Shown: piece after piece, positions 57,200 through 64,000 of the stretch
Layout of the letters: the number at the start of each line of letters is the position of its first letter
How positions within the stretch are numbered: position 1 is the first letter of the stretch
Assembly: GCA_960531495.1 (NCBI GenBank)
Contig: CAUIJY010000075.1
Coordinates: forward strand, 558,001 to 622,000
Source of the DNA: Zeus faber
Taxonomy: Eukaryota > Chordata > Actinopteri > Zeiformes > Zeidae
Direction: 5' to 3'
DNA length: 64,000 nucleotides
Translations under genes and position numbers: made by a program
The notes under the pieces: generated by a model
The model's input: only the letters and a program-made list of their open reading frames with translations
Told to the model about the DNA's origin: nothing
Databases searched by the model: none

Positions 57200-60100
57200 C
57201 TTTAATTCTTTAATTCAGGCTTAAAATCTTTCTTTCAATCTTTCTTTCTTTAAATATTTTGATCTCTCAAACATTCTTTCTTTTTATCAGTCTTTTTTTG
57301 TTTCTTTCATTCATTCTTTCAATTTTTCTTACTTTCAATCTTTCTTTTTTTCAATATTTCTTTCAATCTTTTAATCTTTCATTCATTCTTTCATTCTTTC
57401 TTTCAATCCTTCATTCTTTCTTTCAATCTTTCAATCTTTCAATCTCTCTTTTAATCTTTCTTTCATTTTTTCTTTCAGTCTTTCAATCTTTCTTTCAATC
57501 TTTCTTTCAATCTTTCTTTCAAACTTTCATTCTTTCTTTCAATCTTTCTTTCAATCCTTCTTTCAATCTTTCTTTCTTTTTTCAATCTTTCTTTCAATCT
57601 TTCATTCTTTCTTTCAATATTTCTTTCAATCTTTCTTTAATTCTTTCATTCTTTCTTTCAAACTTTCAATCTTTCTTTCATTCTTTCTTTCAGTCTTTCA
57701 ATCTTTCTTTAAATCTTTCTTTCAATCTTTCTTTCAAACATTCAATCTTTCTTTCAATCTTTCTTTCAATCTTTCAATCTTTCTTTCATTCTTTCTTACA
57801 ATCTTTTTTTCATTCTTTCTTTCAATCTTTCATTCTTTCTTTCAATATTTCTTTCAATCTTTCTTTAATTCTTTCATTCTTTCTTTCGCACTTTCAATCT
57901 TTCTTTCATTCTTTCTTTCAGTCTTTCAATCTTTATTTCATTCTTTCTTTCAATCTTTCAATCTTTCAATCTTTCTTTCATTCTATCTTTAATACTTTCA
58001 ATCTTTTTTTCTTTTAATCTTTCTTTCAATCTTTCACTCATTCTTTCCTTCAGTCTTTCAATCTTTCTTTCAATTTTTCTTTCAATCTTTCTTTCAAACT
58101 TTCAATCTTACTTTCAATCTTTCTTTCAATCGTTCTTATATTCTTTCTTTCAATCTTTCATTCTTTCTTTCAATCTTTCAATCATTCTTACTTTCATTCT
58201 TTCTTTCAGTCTTTCAACCTTTCTTAAAATCTTTCTTTCAATCTTTCTTTCAAGCTTTCTTTCATTCATTCTTTCAGTCTTTCAAACATTCAATTTTTCC
58301 TTCATTCCTTCTTTCAATCTTTATTACTTTCAATCTTTCTTTCAATCTTTCAATCTTTCTTTCATTCTTTCATTCTTTCTTTCAATCGTTCTTTCAATCT
58401 TTCCTTCAATCTTTCAATCTTTCTTTCATACTTTCATTCTTTCTTCCAATCTTTCTTTCAATCTTTCAATCTTTCTTTCATTCTTTCATTTTTTCTTTCA
58501 ATCTTTCAATCTTTCTTTCATTCTATCTTTCAACCTTTCTTTCAATCTTTCTTTAATTCTTTAATTCAGGCTTAAAATCTTTCTTTCAATCTTTCTTTCT
58601 TTAAATATTTTGATCTCTCAAACATTCTTTCTTTTTATCAGTCTTTTTTTGTTTCTTTCATTCATTCTTTCAATTTTTCTTACTTTCAATCTTTCTTTTT
58701 TTCAATATTTCTTTCAATCTTTTAATCTTATATTCATTCTTTCATTCTTTCTTTCAATCTTTCATTCTTTCTTTCAATCTTTCAATCTTTCAATCTCTCT
58801 TTTAATCTTTCTTTCATTTTTTCTTTCAGTCTTTCAATCTTTCTTTCAATCTTTCTTTCAATCTTTCTTTCAATCTTTCTTTCAAACTTTCATTCTTTCT
58901 TTCAATCTTTCTTTCAATCCTTCTTTCAATCTTTCTTTCTTTTTTCAATCTTTCTTTCAATCTTTTTTTTCATTCTTACTTTTAGTCTTTCAATCTTTCT
59001 TTAAATCTTTCTTTCTTCAATCTTTCTTTCAATCTTTCTTTCAATCTTTCAATCATTCAATCTTTCTTTAATTCTTTCTTTCAATCTTTCAATCTTTCAA
59101 TTTTTCTTTCCATCTTTCTTACTTTCATTCTCTCTTTCTTTCAATATTTCTTTCAATCTTTCTTTCATTCTTTCATTCTTTCTTTCAATCGTTCTTTCAT
59201 TCTTTCTTTCAATCTTTCATTCTTTCTTTCAATCTTTCAATCTTTCAATCTTTCTTTCATTCTTTTTTTTCATTCTTACTTTTAGTCTTTCAATCTTTCT
59301 TTAAATCTTTCATTCTTTAAATCTTTCTTTCTTTCAATCATTCTTTTTTCAATCTTTCTTTCAATCTTTCAATCTTTCGATCTTTCAATCTTTCTTTAAT
59401 TCTTTTATTCATTCTTTCTTTCAGTCTTTCAATCTTTCTTTAAATCTTTCTTTAAATCTTTCTTTCAATCTTTCAATCTTTCAATTTTTCTTTCATTCTT
59501 TCTTTCAATCTTTTTTACTTTCAATCTTTCTTTCAATCTTTCTTACTTTCATTCTCTCTTTCTTTCAATATTCATTCAATCTTTCAATCTTTCTTTCATT
59601 CTTTCATTCTTTCCTTCAATCTTTCTTTTATTCTATCTTTCAATCTTTCATTCTTTCTTTCAATCTTTCAATCTTTCAATCTTTCTTTCATTCTTTCTTT
59701 CAATCTTTCTTTCAAGCTTTCTTTCAATCGTTCTTACTTTCAATCTTTCTTTCTTTCTTTCAGTATTTCTTTCAATCTTTCAATCTTTCTTTCATTCTTT
59801 CTTTCAATCTTTCAATCTTTCAATTTTTCTTTCAATCTTTCTTACTTTCATTCTCTCTTTCTTTCAATATTTCTTTCAGTCTTTCAATCTTTCTTTCATT
59901 CTTTCATTCTTTCTTTCAATCTTTCATTCTTTCTTTCAATCTTTCAATCTTTCAATCTTGCTTTCATTCTTTTTTTTCATTCTTACTTTTAGTCTTTCAA
60001 TCTTTCTTTAAATCTTTTTTTCTTTAAATCTTTATTTCTTTCAATCTTTCTTTGTTTTTTTCAGTCTTTCTTTCATTTTTTTTTTCATTCTTACTTTTAG

Positions 60101-61360
60101 TCTTTCAATCTTTCTTTATATCTTTCTTTCTTCAATCTTTTTTTCAATCTTTCTTTCAATCTTTCAATCATTCAATCTTTCTTTAATTCTTTCTTTCAAT
60201 CTTTCAATCTTTCAATTTTTCTTTCCATCTTTATTACTTTCATTCTCTCTTTCTTTCAATATTTCTTTCAATCTTTCAATCTTTCTTTCATTCTTTCATT
60301 CTTTCTTTCAATCGTTCTTTCATTCTTTCTTTCAATCTTTCATTCTTTCTTTCAATCTTTCAATCTTTCAATCTTTCTTTCATTCCTTCTTTCAATCTTT
60401 CTTTCAAGCTTTCTTTCAATCGTTCTTACTTTCAATCTTTCTTTCTTTCTTTCAGTATTTCTTTCAATCTTTCAATCTTTCTTTCATTCTTTCATTCTTT
60501 CTCTCAATCTTTCTTTCTTTCAATCTTTCAATCTTTCTTTCATTCATTCTTTCAGTCTTTCAAACTTTCAATTTTTCCTTCATTCCTTCTTTCAATCTTT
60601 ATTACTTTCAATCTTTCTTTCAATCTTTCTTTCGTTCTTTCATTCTTTCTTTCAATCGTTCTTTCAATCTTTCCTTCAATCTTTCAATCTTTCTTTCATA
60701 CTTTCATTCTTTCTTTCAATCTTTCTTTCAATCTTTCAATCTTTCTTTCATTCTTTCATTCTTCCTTTCAACCTTTCAATCTTTCTTTCATTCTTTTTTT
60801 TAGTCTTTCAATCTTTCTTTAAATCTTTCTTTCAATCTTTCTTTCAAACTTTCAATATTTCAATCTTTCTTTCATTCTATCTTTCAACCTTTCTTTCAAT
60901 CTTTCTTTCATTCTTTATTTCAGTCTTAAAATCTTTCTTTCAATCTTTCTTTCTTTAAATATTTTGATCTCTCAAACATTCTTTCTTTTTATCAGTCTTT
61001 TTTTGTTTCTTTCATTCATTCTTTCAATTTTTCTTACTTTCAATCTTTCTTTTTTTCAATATTTCTTTCAATCTTTTAATCTTTCATTCATTCTTTCATT
61101 CTTTCTTTCAATCTTTCATTCTTTCTTTCAATCTTTCAATCTTTCAATCTCTCTTTTAATCTTTCTTTCATTTTTTCTTTCAGTCTTTCAATCTTTCTTT
61201 CAATCTTTCTTTCAATCTTTCTTTCAAACTTTCATTCTTTCTTTCAATCTTCCTTTCAATCTTTCTTTCAATCTTTCTTTCTTTTTTCAATCTTTCTTTC
61301 AATCTTTTTTTTCATTCTTACTTTTAGTCTTTCAATCTTTCTTTAAATCTTTTTTTCTTT
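57200..61360. repeat. Dispersed marker block ATTTTGATCTCTCAAACATTC
   Basis: A distinctive block starting ATTTTGATCTCTCAAAC and continuing CTTTTTATCAGTC is present near 45225, 50566, 57259, 58610 and 60964, each followed by the same variant words for 300 bp or more. Spacings of about 5341, 6693, 1351 and 2354 bp show that blocks were copied with different amounts of intervening array. Confidence 0.78.
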
Positions 61361-64000
61361 AAATCTTTATTTCTTTCAATCTTTCTTTGTTTTTTTCAGT
61401 CTTTCTTTCATTTTTTTTTTCATTCTTACTTTTAGTCTTTCAATCTTTCTTTAAATCTTTCTTTCTTCAATCTTTCTTTCAATCTTTCGTTCAATCTTTC
61501 AATCATTCAATCTTTCTTTAATTCTTTCTTTCAATCTTTCAATCTTTCAATTTTTCTTTCCATCTTTATTACTTTCATTCTCACTTTCTTTCAATATTTC
61601 TTTCAATCTTTCAATCTTTCTTTCATTCTTTCATTCTTTCTTTCAATCGTTCTTTCATTCTTTCTTTCAATCTTTCATTCTTTCTTTCAATCTTTCAATC
61701 TTTCAATCTTTCTTTCATTCCTTCTTTCAATCTTTCTTTCAAGCTTTCTTTCAATCGTTCTTACTTTCAATCTTTCTTTCTTTCTTTCAGTATTTCTTTC
61801 AATCTTTCAATCTTTCTTTCATTCTTTCATTCTTTCTCTCAATCTTTCTTTCTTTCAATCTTTCAATCTTTCTTTCATTCATTCTTTCAGTCTTTCAAAC
61901 TTTCAATTTTTCCTTCATTCCTTCTTTCAATCTTTATTACTTTCAATCTTTCTTTCGTTCTTTCATTCTTTCTTTCAATCGTTCTTTCAATCTTTCCTTC
62001 AATCTTTCAATCTTTCTTTCATACTTTCATTCTTTCTTTCAATCTTTCTTTCAATCTTTCAATCTTTCTTTCAATCTTTCATTCTTTCTTTCAATCTTTC
62101 AATCTTTCAATCTTTCTTTCATTCTTTTTTTTCACTCTTACTTTTAGTCTTTCAATCTTTCTTTAAATCTTTCATTCTTTAAATCTTTCTTTCAATCATT
62201 CTTTTTTCAATCTTTCTTTCAATCTTTCAATCTTTCAATCTTTCTTTAATTCTTTTATTCATTGTTTCTTTCAGTCTTTCAATCTTTCTTTCAATCTTTC
62301 TTTCTTTCATTCTCTCTTTCTTTCAATATTCTTTCAATCTTTCAATCTTTCTTTCATTCTTTCATTCTTTCTTTCAATCGTTCTTTTATTCTTTCTTTCA
62401 ATCTTTCAATCTTTCTTTAATTCTTTCTTTCAATCTTTCTTACTTTCAATTTTTCTATCTTTCAATATTTCTTCCAATCTTTCAATCTTTCTTTTGTTAT
62501 TCTTTCAATCTTTCTTTCTTTCAATCTTTCTATCCATCTATCTTTCAATATTTCTTTCATTCTTTCTTTCAATCTTTCTTTTTTCAATCTTTCTTGCAAA
62601 CTTTCTTTCAATTTTTAATGTTTCAATCTTTCTTTCATTCTTTCTTTCAATGTTTCTTACTTTCAATTTTTCTATCTTTCAAAATTTCTTCCAATCGTTC
62701 AAGCTTTCTTTCATTATTTCTTTCAATCTTTCTTTCTTTCAATCTTTCTTTCCATCTTTCTTTCAATCTTTCTTTCATTCTTTCTTTCAATCTTTCAATC
62801 TTTCAATCTTTCAATCATTCTTTCATTCTTTTTTTCAATCTTTCAATCTTTCAATATTTCTTTCAATCTTTCTTTCATTCTTTCCTTCAGTCTTTCAATC
62901 TTTCTTTCAATCTTTCTTTCAATCTTTCTTTTTTTCAAACTTTTTTTAAATCTTTCTTTCATTCTTTCTTTCAATCTTTCAATCTTTCTTTCAATCTATC
63001 TTTCTTTTTTCAATCTTTCTTTCATTCTTTCTATAAATCTTTCTTTCTTTCAATCTTTCTTTCAGTCTTTCAATCTTTCTTTAAATCAATCTTTCAATCT
63101 TTCTTTCAATCTTTCAATCTTTCAATTTTTCTTTCATTCTTTCTTTCAATCTTTCAATCTTTCTTTCATTCTTTCTTTCAATCTTTCTTACCTTCAATTT
63201 TTCTATCTTTCAATATTTCTTCCAATCGTTCAATCTTTCTTTCATTATTTCTTTCAATCTTTCTTTCTTTCAATCTTTCTTTCCATCTTTCTTTCAATCT
63301 TTCTTTCATTCTTTCTTTCAATGTTTCTTTTTTCAATATTTCTTTCAATCAGTCAATTTTTCTTTCATTCTTTCATTCTTTCTTTCAATCGTTCTTTCAT
63401 TCTTTCTTTCAATCTTTCAGTCTTTCTTTAAATATTTCAATCTTTCAATCTTTCTTTCAATCTTTCTTTCAATCTTTCAATCTTTCTTTCATTCTTTCTT
63501 TAAATATTTCAATCTTTCAATCTTTCTTTAAATATTTCAATCTTTCAATCTTTCTTTCAATCTTTCTTTCAATCTTTCAATCTTTCTTTCATTCTTTCTT
63601 TAAATATTTCAATCTTTCAATCTTTCTTTCATTCTTTCTTTCAATCTTTCAATCTTTCTTTCATTTTTTCTTTCAATCTTTCTTACTTTCAATTTTTCTC
63701 TTTCAATATTTCTTCCAATCGTTCAATCTTTCTTTCATTATTTCTTTCAATCTTTCTTTTATTTCTTTCAATCTTTCTTCCTTTCAATCTTTCTTTCCAT
63801 CTTTCTTTCAATCTTTCTTTCATTATATCTTTCAATCTTTCTTTTTTCAATCTTTCTTGCAATCTTTCTTTCAATTGTTTAATCTTTCAATCTTTCTTTC
63901 ATTCTTTCCTTCAGTCTTTAAATCTTTTTTTCAATCTTTCTTTCATTCTTTCTTTCAATCGTTCTTTCTTTCTTTTAGTCTTTCTTTCAATCTTTCAATT

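Larger units (their letters stand above)
36070..64000. repeat. Giant CTTT/CAAT/CATT tetramer satellite
   Basis: About 28 kb of pyrimidine-rich tetramers, chiefly CTTT, CAAT and CATT, arranged as words such as CAATCTTT, CAATCTTTCTTT and CATTCTTTCTTT. A short unique spacer (36129-36180) breaks the left edge; the right edge lies outside the window. G is rare on this strand. Variants (CGTT, CAGT, CAAA, TTAC, CAAG) are shared among distant copies, showing large-block duplication. Open frames of 120 to 604 codons reading (LSFN/LSIF/FQSF)n arise because three tetramers make twelve bases or four codons and stop words are scarce. I see no transposon or gene within it. Confidence 0.97.

Noticed and set aside
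36070..64000. Triplex (H-DNA) forming homopyrimidine tract
   Set aside because: The strand is pyrimidine-rich, but CAAT and CATT put purines at every few bases, so long uninterrupted mirror homopyrimidine tracts are lacking. Only short local runs could qualify.

Overview
The window looks like repeat-dominated nuclear DNA of a ray-finned (teleost) fish. The reasons are the repeat types recognised from memory: a fish-type SINE/LINE tail, a Ty3/gypsy element with a fish-style LTR and gag start, hAT and mariner-like termini, a gamma-like endogenous retrovirus (ERV), long GT microsatellites, and a short-spaced intron structure in one gene remnant. No intact host gene, rRNA or tRNA gene, or CRISPR array was found. 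All repeat-family assignments were made by eye, without a database search.

Layout. 1-9290: a complex satellite with a 206-bp monomer and two alternative modules (about 252 and 196 bp). The array is interrupted in mid-monomer by about 1.05 kb of unrelated DNA and resumes for about 50 bp at 10341-10392. 10393-14850: decayed transposon debris, with an LTR plus primer-binding site of one retrovirus-like element (about 11994-12610), a hAT element (terminus at 12800, transposase tail at 13507-13674) apparently split by a LINE 3' end, and a LINE 5' fragment. 14850-15540 and 24491-25650: copies of one interspersed repeat family lying on both sides of a retrovirus, partly in inverted orientation.

15764-24490: a degenerate gamma/epsilon-like ERV on the + strand. 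Its order is 5' LTR, a primer-binding site of the tRNA-Trp type, a long repeat-rich leader, gag (matrix, capsid, zinc-knuckle nucleocapsid), protease, reverse transcriptase (YVDD), RNase H, integrase, and an env that keeps only its two ends. Reading frames are broken by several frameshifts and stops, and no 3' LTR is visible. A second, different ERV fragment (integrase C-terminus) follows at 25841-26066.

26500-33470: AT-rich intergenic DNA holding a minus-strand pseudogene of an SGNH/GDSL-like multi-copy fish protein family with recognisable GT-AG introns, a SINE tail, a long palindromic fold-back element, a minus-strand terminal exon with a Cys-x2-Cys motif, a mariner-like terminus and a 23-base poly-G run. 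33474-35868: a Ty3/gypsy retrotransposon on the minus strand with matching 5-bp target-site duplications, heavily deleted inside (protease gone, RT cut before the catalytic YxDD, one LTR shortened).

About 36070-64000 (to the window edge): about 28 kb of simple-sequence satellite made of CTTT/CAAT/CATT tetramers, itself organised into higher-order repeats of about 0.7, 0.85, 2.1 and 5.3 kb. The long open frames in it (up to about 600 codons, repeating Phe/Leu/Ser/Gln) are a consequence of the tetramer repeat and are not annotated as genes. Nothing here looks like a working gene system; the interest lies in repeat architecture, nested insertions and decay junctions.
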